From a virus: a stretch of DNA of 38,437 nt. Numbering within the stretch: the first letter of the stretch is position 1; each line of letters begins with the position of its first letter. Positions 7,802-16,736 of the stretch are shown here, one piece after another. Where the stretch lies: positions 1 to 38,437 of IMG/VR virus record IMGVR_UViG_3300032360_000025; one strand, written 5' to 3'. The notes below the pieces were generated by a model. That model was not told the DNA's origin and searched no databases. It was given only the letters and a program-made list of their open reading frames with translations. A program made the translations under genes and the position numbers.

Positions 7802-9262
7802 ATGGCAGCATCACCCCGAGAATTCAAAATTGAATACGACACCCCGGCGAAGATCGCGGCGGAAAATGGGACCGCATTTGCTATCGGATCGGACGCGACC
7901 GCGAGTTACATCACGACCTCGACGCGCCAGATTAACTCCAAGGATGGCCCGATCCGCATCGAGAGATCCTGGGACTCGTTCAGCCTGGAATTCTCCTTCG
8001 TCATCGTGTCATCGACCGCTGCGGCCTTTTCAACCGAGGTGGACACGGTCGAGGAGGCGCTGCGGACACCGTACAACCGCCTCAGAGTAACGATGGCGGG
8101 CCAGGTCCAGTACGACTTCGACCCCTCGACCGCTTCGGGCTTCGACATCATGCCGACCATCACGAAGGCGGGCGACCCGACGACCGACTCCGCGCTGTCG
8201 AGAAGCTACCGGGTCCGCTTCGAGGTCGGCCTGCCCGCTGACCTGCGCGGAACCGACAGCGGGGCGATGGGCCTGCGCTCCTCAACTGTGGACATCTCCT
8301 ATACCCCGGCCAGGCGGCGCACCGTAACCATCACGGGCGTTTATACAGGAGTCACGGCGGAGGTCGATGCGCGTACACAGTACGAGGCGCAGATCGACAC
8401 CTACGCAAACGCGGTCCTGGCGGCCATCGACTCCGGGGCAGAGTTCGAGCTTACCGAGGAGCCGCGCAGCGAGATAGAGGACACCGATTTAAGCGGGATC
8501 GGGATGGGCCGTGTCATCAATTTCACCCGCATATTTAAGGAGATCATTTACAGCCAGGCGGGATCTTCAAACGACAATACAAACATCGTCGATCAGGAGT
8601 TCCGCATCACGCGCCGCCGCGAAGCGCCGGGGGATTCGGTCGTCGGAGGTTATAAGCCCCTGCGCCTGGTGATCGCCGACATCTCGTACTCCGCATGGAT
8701 CGACAAGGAAAAGACCCAGGATCTTAAAGGCGAATGGGCCGACACGATCCGGGCCTGGGTAATCTCACAGACTAAGGACACCCTGGCGAAGTACATCAAG
8801 GGCGGCATCGCCATCGTCGCGGAGGCCGTGACGTTCGAGTGGGATGACAATCGCATCAGCGCGACGATGACCGCGCAGGCCCTGGCGAAGATGTCGATGA
8901 TCGTTGAGCGCCGATATACATCGGATGTGGCGATCAATCCCGGCGTGGTCCTGGTCCCTGTCTGGAGTGGGGATGCCTATGCAAAGTACCAGTACAACGG
9001 CCCGGCGACTAAAACCGTGACAGTAACCGACATCCTGCGCGTCGAGGGCGGGCAGATGCCCCCCGCGAATATGGCCGAAGCTCCGCCCGGCTTCGAGGGC
9101 GCGGTCCTGATCTCGTCCAGGGAGGCAAAAACCCCCCTCACGATGGGGATGGACGCGGACAACCAGATCAGCGTCGATGAGTATTCGGCATCAAAGGTGT
9201 TTGAGGTATTCAACGAGCCAGCGGGCGGCGGCGCGGCCTCGCTTTCGGGCCTGACAAATTAA
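7802..9262 (+). CDS. Large tail structural protein, unknown family
   Basis: A 486-residue beta-rich acidic protein with no signal peptide or membrane segment. It shows long alternating strands (RSWDSFSLEFSFVIVSS, RRTVTITGVYTGVTAEV) and a repeated pattern of Asp/Thr/Val. It is placed between the short tape-measure-like protein and the 777-residue baseplate-type protein, so a distal tail or baseplate component is likely. No specific family is recognised. The start follows a 5-nt gap after the previous stop. Confidence 0.65.
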   Translation: MAASPREFKIEYDTPAKIAAENGTAFAIGSDATASYITTSTRQINSKDGPIRIERSWDSFSLEFSFVIVSSTAAAFSTEVDTVEEALRTPYNRLRVTMAGQVQYDFDPSTASGFDIMPTITKAGDPTTDSALSRSYRVRFEVGLPADLRGTDSGAMGLRSSTVDISYTPARRRTVTITGVYTGVTAEVDARTQYEAQIDTYANAVLAAIDSGAEFELTEEPRSEIEDTDLSGIGMGRVINFTRIFKEIIYSQAGSSNDNTNIVDQEFRITRRREAPGDSVVGGYKPLRLVIADISYSAWIDKEKTQDLKGEWADTIRAWVISQTKDTLAKYIKGGIAIVAEAVTFEWDDNRISATMTAQALAKMSMIVERRYTSDVAINPGVVLVPVWSGDAYAKYQYNGPATKTVTVTDILRVEGGQMPPANMAEAPPGFEGAVLISSREAKTPLTMGMDADNQISVDEYSASKVFEVFNEPAGGGAASLSGLTN

Positions 9263-9271
9263 GGGGAACCG

Positions 9272-11605
9272 ATGGGAATACAAAACCGACGAGCGCCCGC
9301 CGGGTCGAAGGGAGGAGGGGCCGCGATCCAGGCGACCATCGGGGGCGTTCCCCTCCTGGCTGACATCCCCATCCGCTGGAGCGTCCAGGCCGGGGTCCGC
9401 CCCGTCATCGAAACCCTCCACATCATGCCGAAGGACGCGAACAGGCTGGAGAAGATCGCCAAGGCTGGACCCGTAACCCTGCGGATGAAGGTCAACGGCT
9501 CGACCGTCGAGGCTAAAAACCTTTGGATCATCGACATCCCGCCGACATCGAACCCGCATATCCAGGGCGTGACCATCGCCGACCGCCGATGGCTGTGGAG
9601 CTTTTCCCACGTTCGCAGGCTGTACAATATCCGCCGACAGATCGGCAACAAGCGCATCATCACCGACACGCTGCCGCAACTTGACCCGGTGAAGGAGAAT
9701 CTCTGGTATATGCCCGCCAGCCTCAACCCTCCGAAGGCGGACGGCAAACGCTGGACGGCGCACGACATCATTAAAGACATCATGAACGGCAAGCAGGGGA
9801 AGGGCGGCCAGGAGCGCAAGGGGATACTGGACAAGGAAACCGAGAAGGCGGGCGGCCAGAAGGCGCGCCTGGTGATCGCGGACGACATAAAGGACGCGCT
9901 GCCCGTCGATGATCTGATCCTGGACGACTCAGGCGAAGCGGGGCTTTTTCGTGTCCTCCAGTATCTGCCCCAGGCCGATGTGACCGTGGACCTTGATGGG
10001 ACCGTTCGCATCTTCTCGAAGGTCGGGGGCGGCGAGGATGCCCAGCTTGCAGCGGCTGGCCCGGAGATCGTCGGCGATGGGCATGTGGACTACATAACCA
10101 ACAACCTGACACGCCCGAAGGAAATCCACGTTTTATTTACCCGTGAGGTGGAGGTCCGCTTCGACTACGAGGAGAAGGAGTCCGCCGTCCACGATGGCGC
10201 GGCGGACGACATGAAAAACAAGCGCCTGATGGATAATGTCCTGCCCGTCCCCGACTGGCAGATTTACCAGGTGACGGATCGCGGGGTCGGCCCGTTCGAC
10301 GCGGGGACCGGCACCTGGATCAACATCGATGCGGCGCTGCGGGCCTGGGATAATGTCGCCGCGCCGCCCGGGGGGAACGGCGGCATCCCTGCCAATGCGG
10401 GCATCAACGGCAACGCCCGCATCAGCCTTGATCACAACTTCATCCAGCGGGCGATGGTCCCCTTTATGGACCTGTGGACAGGCATCGGCCTGGCGGGTAT
10501 GGCCGCGCCCGATGCGGACTGGATGGCCCGCATCGCCGCGATCCAGGCGCACTACCGCCGCACCTTCCGCATAAACAGGAAATGGATGGACCGGATCGAG
10601 AGCATCAGGGCGTACCGGGCGGGGACTGTGGATGTGGCGACAGGAACCCGCGCCCCGGCCCTGGTCTGGTCTGATTATTCTGTGTTGCCGTCCCTGCGTG
10701 GATTCCTCAAGCGCCGGGCTGATATGATGTTTGTGATGAACAGGCCCGGGGGCATAGCGCCCGATGCGCCCATAGAGGCGGCCAAGACCCCGGCCAGCGC
10801 CGATGTCGTGGTCGTGGACTCCAGCCAGGGGATCATCCGGGCGGAGTACAAGATCGATGTGATGAAGAACTTCGACAGCGTCATCCCGGGTCTGATAGCT
10901 GACGCAAATGACAACCCCCCGAACGGGAACATCAACAAGCAGGGACTCAAAGAGCGATGCGTCATGTTCAATGGTAACGGCCAGGTCCAGGGCAAGGACG
11001 CAGCGCCCCGCTTGTCGGGAAATCATCGCGTTTCCTTCATCGTGTCCTGTGTACCCGCGACCCCGAACTCGAACCGCCAACTGCATCGGGTCGTCGTCAA
11101 GCCCGGCGATGTAAAAAACCTATTGCCCGGCAAGATGGGCCAGGGACTCAACGATGCGGACGCGCCAGCGATGGAGGTCCGCGTCCAGCCCGGGGTCGAG
11201 GTCGCCCGCATCCGCTGGCTCGACGATAAGCGCCAGGAGATAGAGAAGATTTTCGGACAGCGTGAGGGGGAGCCGAACCTGGCGGGGCTGGTCCTCAACC
11301 ACGACCCGAAGAAACCACGCGACGATGGGGCCAGCTTGACGGCGATCTCCCGCGCCGTGGCCGCCAGGGTCTACGGATCGATGGCCGACCGTATGACCGG
11401 GACCAGCGGCGGGTTTATGACCTCCGCCATCAAGTGTGATGGCTGGCTCAAACAGGCGGCTTTCACCATCGACCCATCGGGCAAGGCGACCACGGACATC
11501 CAACTGGAGCCGCAGATCCCGCAGATGTCGATGCATACCTTCCTCGACGAGTCCACGCGCCACATCCTGATGCGGATGCCGCTGGCCCCGAAGGGCGGCG
11601 TATAA
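9272..11605 (+). CDS. Baseplate hub-type tail protein (tentative)
   Basis: A 777-residue protein with AAGGGG before the ATG. The first 160 residues have the look of a baseplate hub domain (GGVPLLADIPIRWSVQAGVRP, then TLRMKVNGSTVEAKNLWI, then VTIADRRWLW), as in proteins that describe a local coordinate or hub fold. A segment near residues 215-260 (DLILDDSGEAGLFRVLQYLP) followed by VTVDLDGTVRIFSK is also typical of hub proteins. The central part (residues about 380-480) is helical with many Arg and Trp, and the C-terminal third is beta-rich. No lytic catalytic motif is seen. Position before the fibre-type protein supports a hub role. Confidence 0.6.
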   Translation: MGIQNRRAPAGSKGGGAAIQATIGGVPLLADIPIRWSVQAGVRPVIETLHIMPKDANRLEKIAKAGPVTLRMKVNGSTVEAKNLWIIDIPPTSNPHIQGVTIADRRWLWSFSHVRRLYNIRRQIGNKRIITDTLPQLDPVKENLWYMPASLNPPKADGKRWTAHDIIKDIMNGKQGKGGQERKGILDKETEKAGGQKARLVIADDIKDALPVDDLILDDSGEAGLFRVLQYLPQADVTVDLDGTVRIFSKVGGGEDAQLAAAGPEIVGDGHVDYITNNLTRPKEIHVLFTREVEVRFDYEEKESAVHDGAADDMKNKRLMDNVLPVPDWQIYQVTDRGVGPFDAGTGTWINIDAALRAWDNVAAPPGGNGGIPANAGINGNARISLDHNFIQRAMVPFMDLWTGIGLAGMAAPDADWMARIAAIQAHYRRTFRINRKWMDRIESIRAYRAGTVDVATGTRAPALVWSDYSVLPSLRGFLKRRADMMFVMNRPGGIAPDAPIEAAKTPASADVVVVDSSQGIIRAEYKIDVMKNFDSVIPGLIADANDNPPNGNINKQGLKERCVMFNGNGQVQGKDAAPRLSGNHRVSFIVSCVPATPNSNRQLHRVVVKPGDVKNLLPGKMGQGLNDADAPAMEVRVQPGVEVARIRWLDDKRQEIEKIFGQREGEPNLAGLVLNHDPKKPRDDGASLTAISRAVAARVYGSMADRMTGTSGGFMTSAIKCDGWLKQAAFTIDPSGKATTDIQLEPQIPQMSMHTFLDESTRHILMRMPLAPKGGV

Positions 11606-11715
11606 TGAAAAAAACCGCGCCGGGGACTAAGTTCGGCAAACCCCGGCGCGACCAATCTAGACGCATAGTACCGGAAAAACTAACACACCCCCCCGGATCT
11701 TTCAATGTTCATTGA
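11605..11715 (+). CDS. Possible 36-residue coupling peptide
   Basis: The ATG overlaps the stop of the hub-type gene (TAATG), with GAAGGG about 9 nt upstream. The stop at 11713-11715 falls just inside the fibre-type gene, whose ATG is at 11705. The peptide is basic (MKKTAPGTKFGKPRRDQ at its start) and contains a perfect hairpin in its DNA. The fibre gene has only a weak ribosome binding site, so this mini-ORF could deliver ribosomes to it. No homology is claimed; a chance ORF is equally possible. Confidence 0.3.
   Translation: MKKTAPGTKFGKPRRDQSRRIVPEKLTHPPGSFNVH
11616..11650. terminator. GC-rich hairpin between hub-type and fibre-type genes
   Basis: A perfect 10-bp stem, CGCGCCGGGG (11616-11625) with CCCCGGCGCG (11641-11650), and a 15-nt loop. 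An A-tract (11608-11614) precedes it, so it would work as an intrinsic terminator only for leftward transcription. Rightward it lacks a T-run and may slow polymerase or protect the mRNA end. No leftward gene ends here, so its purpose is unclear. Confidence 0.5.
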
Positions 11716-14029
11716 CGAAAGCAGGACATCTCGCGGCGTTGGCTTCCTTGCCCTCCAGGATCACGGCTGGAAGAAGGAGGGGATGCCCGGCCTCGACACG
11801 CGCTCACTCATCGGCGCTGTGCGCGTAACGAAGCGATACCGGGGACTCAACGAGATGGGCGAATACCAATTCGCCGATGAGAGCCTGGGCGATGTCATCG
11901 GCTCGTTCCTGTGGGAATCGGCGGACGACGACCCGAAGGGCGGCGCAGCTAACAGCCGGGAGATCCCAGGCTGGCGGATGACCCCCTGGCCTGTGAGGAC
12001 CACCCCGGAGGGCGGGCGCTTCCCTGAATCGGCGCGCCGCGATCTGTGCGTGGACTACGACCGCGACCGGATAGCGATGCTGCCCCTGTACGAATGGGAT
12101 GCCGCGCAGTTCGGCGAGGGCGGCGCGACCATCGATGACCGCTTCCTGGAGCGAGTCGTCCAGGTTCCGCAGCAGGGCATCCCGTGGCCCTCCGCACTGT
12201 TCCCGAAACCGTGGCTGGACTGTTACGGCATCGCCGTGTCGATGGACAACGAGAGCCGCCAGGATGAGCTTTTCCTGCAAACCGACCCGCGCCTGGTCGC
12301 CGTCAACTTCGGAGGAGATCCGCAGATGGGGTCCCTGGTCTGTGACCTCCAGGCAGACTGCACCATCTCGAAGGTCGCGCCCCTCCAGTCGGCGTTCAGG
12401 GTCGCCACGGCGATGCGCGGATGCGTGAAGTCCGGGCCGTTCCTGGCGTGGCAGATCGGGATGTCCGGCTGCGAGGACACGCTGGGCGGCGTTCTGTGGG
12501 ATACGACCATCGGCGGGTTCCTGGGCCAGAACCTGGGCAGCGGCCCGCTGGTCTGCGGCGACGAGGGCGACAAGCACAAAGTGGCGAACACCGACATCGG
12601 GAGCGTCAACAGCGCGCACATCTCCACCAACGCCTATTTTCTCAAAGATAGCGATTACGATGCGCCGCTGAAATTCGATGAGAGGTGGGAGGGCGCGAGG
12701 GCTGGCCCCGTGTCGGTCGAGGTGTTCCTGGAGTACGATGATGAGCTAAAGCATCCGCACGTTTGCGGGGAGAAAGATGGGATGTGGCGCTGGCGGGCGG
12801 CGACCTTCATCGAAAACTCGACCACGGACATCCCCGGCCCAACCTGGATAGACTTTATGCCGCAGCCCGGCGGCGATCTCCCCCTGTGGAGCAGCCACGA
12901 ACCCATCATCGGCCAGCCGCGCCCACGGGCGGCGACCTGGGGGCAGGCGATCACCGAACTGGGGATGCCCGGCCTGGTGTTCCAGCCGCAGTTTTTCAAG
13001 GCGGGCGCGCCCGACTTCCGAACCTGGGGCAATCCCTCGCGGGAACTGATCGACAGGCAGAAGGCCGACAGCCCGATGACGGCGCGCCTGGAGGCGTTCG
13101 CCCGGCAGGGGACGGAAACCTGGGACTATTACAACAGCCCGGCCAGCGGGCGGGAGCCACGCTACCCCCGGGGATCGGCACACGGCGGGCTTGTATTCAC
13201 GCCCCCGCAGATCGGGATGGATGATTATGTCATCCTGGCGGCGGACGGCGACCCGAAGGCGTACAGCATCGACCACTCCACGGCCTCGCTGATCATCTCA
13301 GACTCTGCGCGGCTGGCCTGGGGTCGCCCATCCGTAGAGGTGGACAACGGCCTGAAGGTGGGATTTTACCAGAAATACGATGCGGCAAGCTCCCTGATGG
13401 GTGTCTACCTCCAGGACGACACCCGGTATATGTACATGGAGGCGACCGGGTCACAGCGCATCATCTTTGATCAGCCCGTCGAGTTCTCCGGGGGATTCAC
13501 CCCATCGGGCGATGTAACCATCGGCGGGGATCTTACGGTTACAGGCGACACGGCCCTAAATGCGGACCTTACGGTAACAGGCGATGCGACTCTGAGCGCG
13601 GACCTTACAGTTACAGGCGATGCGACTCTGAGCGCAGACCTTACGGTAACAGGCGATGCAACTCTGAGCGCGGACCTGTCGGTAACAGGTGCGACCGCCA
13701 TCGAGGGCGTGACGGCGCTGGGTAAGGACGCGGTGCAGATCACCGTCTACGCGACCATCCCGGCCCCGACCTCCACTTATATGAGCGTCCAGGCCCCATC
13801 AGGATATACATCGGCCTGGGTATATGCGATGGACGCGACCGGGGCAAAAGATGGGCAGATTGTCATCCTCACGCCGTACCCAGGACACGACATCAACATC
13901 TACGAATACATCGGGTATGGTGGTAATATTTACGGCACCGCATACATGACAGAAAATGACAACGTGGCCGGGCTGATCTACGACTCGACGCTGGGCGGCT
14001 GGATGGTTATGTTCTCGAAAACTGGATAA
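11705..14029 (+). CDS. Tail fibre / receptor-binding-type protein with 12-residue repeats
   Basis: A 774-residue protein. Residues about 1-560 form a large region rich in Trp, Asp, Gly and Pro that probably attaches to the tail or baseplate. Residues about 595-670 contain five tandem copies of a 12-residue unit (consensus ADLTVTGDATLS) that would stack as a beta-helix or trimeric shaft. The last 100 residues are Tyr/Gly/Thr-rich and compact (NIYEYIGYGGNIYGTAY), as expected of a receptor-binding tip. It is the last large gene of the tail module. The host receptor is unknown. A good ribosome binding site is lacking, so translation may be coupled to the upstream gene or mini-ORF. Confidence 0.75.
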   Translation: MFIDESRTSRGVGFLALQDHGWKKEGMPGLDTRSLIGAVRVTKRYRGLNEMGEYQFADESLGDVIGSFLWESADDDPKGGAANSREIPGWRMTPWPVRTTPEGGRFPESARRDLCVDYDRDRIAMLPLYEWDAAQFGEGGATIDDRFLERVVQVPQQGIPWPSALFPKPWLDCYGIAVSMDNESRQDELFLQTDPRLVAVNFGGDPQMGSLVCDLQADCTISKVAPLQSAFRVATAMRGCVKSGPFLAWQIGMSGCEDTLGGVLWDTTIGGFLGQNLGSGPLVCGDEGDKHKVANTDIGSVNSAHISTNAYFLKDSDYDAPLKFDERWEGARAGPVSVEVFLEYDDELKHPHVCGEKDGMWRWRAATFIENSTTDIPGPTWIDFMPQPGGDLPLWSSHEPIIGQPRPRAATWGQAITELGMPGLVFQPQFFKAGAPDFRTWGNPSRELIDRQKADSPMTARLEAFARQGTETWDYYNSPASGREPRYPRGSAHGGLVFTPPQIGMDDYVILAADGDPKAYSIDHSTASLIISDSARLAWGRPSVEVDNGLKVGFYQKYDAASSLMGVYLQDDTRYMYMEATGSQRIIFDQPVEFSGGFTPSGDVTIGGDLTVTGDTALNADLTVTGDATLSADLTVTGDATLSADLTVTGDATLSADLSVTGATAIEGVTALGKDAVQITVYATIPAPTSTYMSVQAPSGYTSAWVYAMDATGAKDGQIVILTPYPGHDINIYEYIGYGGNIYGTAYMTENDNVAGLIYDSTLGGWMVMFSKTG
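13526..13705 (+). repeat. Five tandem 36-bp units coding for a fibre shaft
   Basis: Units at 13526-13561, 13562-13597, 13598-13633, 13634-13669 and 13670-13705. The three middle units encode identical peptides and differ only at silent sites; the outer two have diverged. Such in-frame repeats can change number by slippage and alter fibre length. They are not CRISPR-like, as there are no spacers. Confidence 0.9.
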
Positions 14030-14041
14030 AGGAGAAACAGG

Positions 14042-14239
14042 ATGATTACTATCGAATTTACACGCGACGAGGTCGAACAACTCGCCAGCGTAACAGAAAC
14101 AGTCTGGAGGGCGGGCCAGGTTCAATCCTCCGCCGCCGGGGTCAAGCTCCTGAACCTACAGGCGAAGCTCTCCGCCTCGCTCAACGGGGGCGCGCCTGGG
14201 GAGCCTGTCGTCGAACCGGAGGCCGCGCCCGATGCCTGA
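14042..14239 (+). CDS. Small unknown protein after the fibre gene
   Basis: A 65-residue protein with AAGGAG upstream. It has an N-terminal ITIEFTRDEVEQL segment, a helical middle and an acidic Pro/Glu/Ala tail. It overlaps the next gene by 8 nt. Small genes here often belong to fibre assembly or lysis, but nothing specific is visible. Confidence 0.6.
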   Translation: MITIEFTRDEVEQLASVTETVWRAGQVQSSAAGVKLLNLQAKLSASLNGGAPGEPVVEPEAAPDA

Positions 14240-14513
14240 CTTCCTGGAGAAGGCCGCCGCGCAGGTTCCCGCCCTGGCCGTACTGTCGGCCATCGTCTGG
14301 CTGTTCCTCAAAGAGATGCGGGCCTGTTCTGATGCGCGGGAGCGCGTGGAGGAGCGATACAGCGCCACGCTGGAGAAGACGACCGAGGCCATCACGCGCA
14401 ACACCGACATCTTGCAGGATGCTCACTCGACCATCAGGGAACTAAATAGCGAGATCCGCCGGGCCACGGTGTCTTTTAAGCTGAAAAAGACCGCGCCGGG
14501 GGAGTCGGAATAA
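14232..14513 (+). CDS. Membrane-anchored coiled-coil protein; spanin- or holin-like
   Basis: A 93-residue protein. Residues about 10-28 (QVPALAVLSAIVWLFLKEM) form one membrane helix near the N terminus, followed by a charged helix of about 55 residues with coiled-coil character and a basic tail. One N-terminal helix plus a periplasmic coiled coil is the layout of an inner-membrane spanin; small holins can look similar. It lies at the end of the tail module with an 8-nt overlap to the previous gene, a usual place for lysis genes. No partner outer-membrane spanin overlaps it; the nearest candidate is the lipoprotein at 33792. Confidence 0.6.
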   Translation: MPDFLEKAAAQVPALAVLSAIVWLFLKEMRACSDARERVEERYSATLEKTTEAITRNTDILQDAHSTIRELNSEIRRATVSFKLKKTAPGESE

Positions 14514-14546
14514 AAGGCCGCGCCAGGCGAGGAACCCGGCGCGGCC
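14512..14546 (-). terminator. Terminator of the methyltransferase operon
   Basis: A 9-bp perfect stem (14516-14524 with 14538-14546), preceded on the plus strand by AAAA, so leftward transcripts end in a hairpin and a short U-run. It lies just past the stop of the last leftward gene and between converging gene groups. Its core is nearly identical to the hairpin at 35271-35295, including an A-C mismatch in the same place. Confidence 0.7.
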
Positions 14547-14565
14547 ACGGAAAAGAGAGAAGTAT

Positions 14566-14985
14566 TCAGGGGACGGCGACCTCCTCCGGGCGGCGCTCTC
14601 CATGCTCTCGCCAGCCAGGGACATCCCACAGGCCCAGCTTGTCGCGCAGAACTTCCTTAAGGTAATTCGCCGCCGCTGTTTCTTTTCTTATCTCCCGGCC
14701 CGGTCGGAGCTTGCGGTCCCTGCACAGGCATCGATAGTATCCCGCCAGCTTCTCTACCTCCGACTCGATGGCTTCCATCAGGTCGTGCATCACGCATCCC
14801 CATTCTTTCCATTCGGGCGAATCAAACACCAGATGGGCCGACGAGTGGACGCGCCCGATGGAGATGTGCGTCCCGCACTCCGCCAGCAAGTGCAACGCCG
14901 GGCCAATATCTGAACACCTCGCCACGGGGTAATTGTGGCGCATTACCCAAAAGGGCATCTTTCCTTCGGTCGTAGATTTAGGCAT
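14566..14985 (-). CDS. Unknown protein at the end of the methyltransferase operon
   Basis: A 139-residue protein overlapping the amino-methyltransferase gene by 8 nt, so probably co-translated. It begins with a region rich in His, Cys and aromatic residues (MPFWVMRHNYPVARCSDIG), has an acidic helix (MHDLMEAIESEVEKLAGYY) and a basic segment with CLCRDRKLRPGREIRKE, then a C-terminal helix. No family is recognised. Operon membership suggests a role linked to DNA modification, but that is inference only. Confidence 0.7.
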   Translation of the reverse strand: MPKSTTEGKMPFWVMRHNYPVARCSDIGPALHLLAECGTHISIGRVHSSAHLVFDSPEWKEWGCVMHDLMEAIESEVEKLAGYYRCLCRDRKLRPGREIRKETAAANYLKEVLRDKLGLWDVPGWREHGERRPEEVAVP

Positions 14986-16204
14986 CGCTGCCTCCTTTCT
15001 GTTTTTCTCCTATAAGCTCCACAGACGAAAACATCGGGCAGTCGGCCAGGATGCGGTCCCTGGCCATCTCTGCGTATTCCTTGTTTAGTTCCACCAGGAC
15101 GGCATCGCGGCCCAGCCTGTCGGCGACCAGCGCGGCGGTCCCGGCCCCTCCGAACGGGTCGAGAACCTTACAGGGGACAGGCTCCCCCGCGTCCTTGCAG
15201 GCGCAGGTCGGCTCCCAGCCCGTTGTCTCGCGGCTGTAGCTCTCCATCCCGTCCGCGTCCTTCTGCTGGCCCAGGCCCAGGTCGTCGGAATGATCGTGCC
15301 ACGCCTCGCCGATGGTTCCGCCCGTGGCCTCGACGATGCGGCGGATCGGCGCGCCGCAGCTTGCACAGCATCCCTTCTCGCTGGTCCCGGCCTTGATGCA
15401 GGGTTCGACCAGGGCGGGCGGGAAGGTTGCGAAGTGAGCGCCGGGGAAGCCCTGCGGGTTGATGATCCAGACATCGCGCAGGTTGCGGCCTGCCCTAGAG
15501 AGGCTCTCGTTAAAATATTCTTCGGGGGCTTCGCTGTTGTTTTTATTCCCCTCTCTATATCCTCCTATGGCATGGAACGGGGTGCTGCTTTTCTCCCTCA
15601 CAGCGTCCGCATCGTAGAAGTAGCGCGGAGCCTTCGACATTAAAAATAGATTTTCGTGCGCCCTGGTCGGGCGGTCCCGGCAGCTTTCAGGCATCACGCT
15701 CCCGCTGTAGCTGTCGCAGAAGCTGACCCCCTTCGCCCAGATGATACTCGACCGCAGCCACCAGCCATCGGCCTGGAGCGCGAGGGCGACCCGCCAGGGC
15801 ATCCCGATGAGGTCTTTAGGTTTGAGGCCCGGCCCCAGGGTGCTGCGCCTGCTTGTCCCTTCGTGCCGCCCTCGCACCTTGTCGCTGTCGTGTCCCTTGC
15901 GGCCCAGGGCCGGGTCGCGCTTGTCCACAGGGGAGCCGCCGCCGCATTTCCCCCCGGCATACGCATCCCCGTAGTTCATCCAGAGCGTCCCATCGTCGCG
16001 CAGCACCCGGCGCACCTCGCGGAACACCTCGACCATGACGGCGATGTGATCCTCCGGGGTTTTCTCAAGGCCGATCTGCGCCGCCGCGTCCAGGTAGTTT
16101 CTCAGCCCCCAGTACGGCGGCGAGGTGATGCAGGTCTGCACCGACCCGGCGGGCAGCGTTCGCAGGACTTCGAGGCAGTCGCCGATGTGTATTTCAGTTT
16201 TCAT
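14978..16204 (-). CDS. DNA amino-methyltransferase (N4-cytosine or N6-adenine), SPPY type
   Basis: A 408-residue enzyme of the beta group that transfers a methyl group from S-adenosylmethionine to an exocyclic amino group in DNA. The catalytic motif TSPPYWGLRNY is near residues 28-38, and the cofactor motif DPFGGAGTAALVADRLGR is near residues 349-366, the order typical of the N4/N6 methylase family. The long insert between them carries the target-recognition region. A Cys cluster (GCCASCGAP, later CACKD) could bind zinc. SPPY is common in N4-cytosine enzymes but occurs in adenine enzymes too. It overlaps the C5 enzyme's end by 11 nt. No cognate nuclease is encoded nearby, so it probably protects phage DNA. 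Confidence 0.9.
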   Translation of the reverse strand: MKTEIHIGDCLEVLRTLPAGSVQTCITSPPYWGLRNYLDAAAQIGLEKTPEDHIAVMVEVFREVRRVLRDDGTLWMNYGDAYAGGKCGGGSPVDKRDPALGRKGHDSDKVRGRHEGTSRRSTLGPGLKPKDLIGMPWRVALALQADGWWLRSSIIWAKGVSFCDSYSGSVMPESCRDRPTRAHENLFLMSKAPRYFYDADAVREKSSTPFHAIGGYREGNKNNSEAPEEYFNESLSRAGRNLRDVWIINPQGFPGAHFATFPPALVEPCIKAGTSEKGCCASCGAPIRRIVEATGGTIGEAWHDHSDDLGLGQQKDADGMESYSRETTGWEPTCACKDAGEPVPCKVLDPFGGAGTAALVADRLGRDAVLVELNKEYAEMARDRILADCPMFSSVELIGEKQKGGSDA

Positions 16205-16736
16205 CGAGACTCTCCACTAACTGCAACAGGTCGAGGACCGCCGCGACGAAACAGATGGGGACCATCCCATTTCCCAGGACTTTGAGCCGATCCTTACGGG
16301 CCGGGATGTTTTTCCCGACTCGCGGGATGTCGGGTTCCTCCAGCCACCACGACCCATCGGCCATCGCCTGGTCCCAGTCCGCCATCGAGTTCGGCGGCAG
16401 GTCGTCCAGCGACTCGAAGCCCAGGGGCCAGCCCATGAGCCACGAAACGAAGGATGGATGGAGCGTCATCCCCGGCTCCTGGTCGGCCTTCACTTCGAGG
16501 GGGAGGCAGGGCTGGCCCTTCCATCCTGTCGCCCCCTTGTAGTCCCTGGCGCAAGGGGTCGGCCACATCTTCGCGGGGATCTTTCCCTGGGATGAAAAAG
16601 GGTCTTTTCCGTTGAGCATCTGCGCCGCCTCCTCCTGGCTGAGCTCCCCGGCTTCTACCTTCGCCCGCAGAAATCGGACGTTTCCCTCGTTCGGGCGAGT
16701 CGGCGATGTCGTCGGGGTCGGCCAGGGGAGGCCGTC
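16194..16736 (-). CDS. C5 cytosine methyltransferase, C-terminal half (shifted frame)
   Basis: About 180 residues in the frame one nucleotide (+1) from the N-terminal half. It starts at GLPWPTPTTSPT, directly where the other frame stops, contains the target-recognition region (KMWPTPCARDYKG, WLMGWPLGFESL) and ends with motif X (RLKVLGNGMVPICFVAAVLDLL region). It has no start of its own with a ribosome binding site; the frame stays open far upstream but there it merely shadows the N-terminal half. Together the halves give about 366 residues, normal for a C5 enzyme. It is either expressed by a +1 frameshift at the CGA-TGA-C site or is the rear half of a gene broken by one missing or extra base. 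Confidence 0.8.
   Translation of the reverse strand, partial: DGLPWPTPTTSPTRPNEGNVRFLRAKVEAGELSQEEAAQMLNGKDPFSSQGKIPAKMWPTPCARDYKGATGWKGQPCLPLEVKADQEPGMTLHPSFVSWLMGWPLGFESLDDLPPNSMADWDQAMADGSWWLEEPDIPRVGKNIPARKDRLKVLGNGMVPICFVAAVLDLLQLVESLDEN

Noticed and set aside
10133-11086. Leftward ORF of 317 codons opposite the hub-type gene
   Set aside because: Antisense shadow with no ribosome binding site and no recognisable motif.
13526-13705. Possible CRISPR array
   Set aside because: Units are directly adjacent without spacers and encode a repeated peptide in frame.
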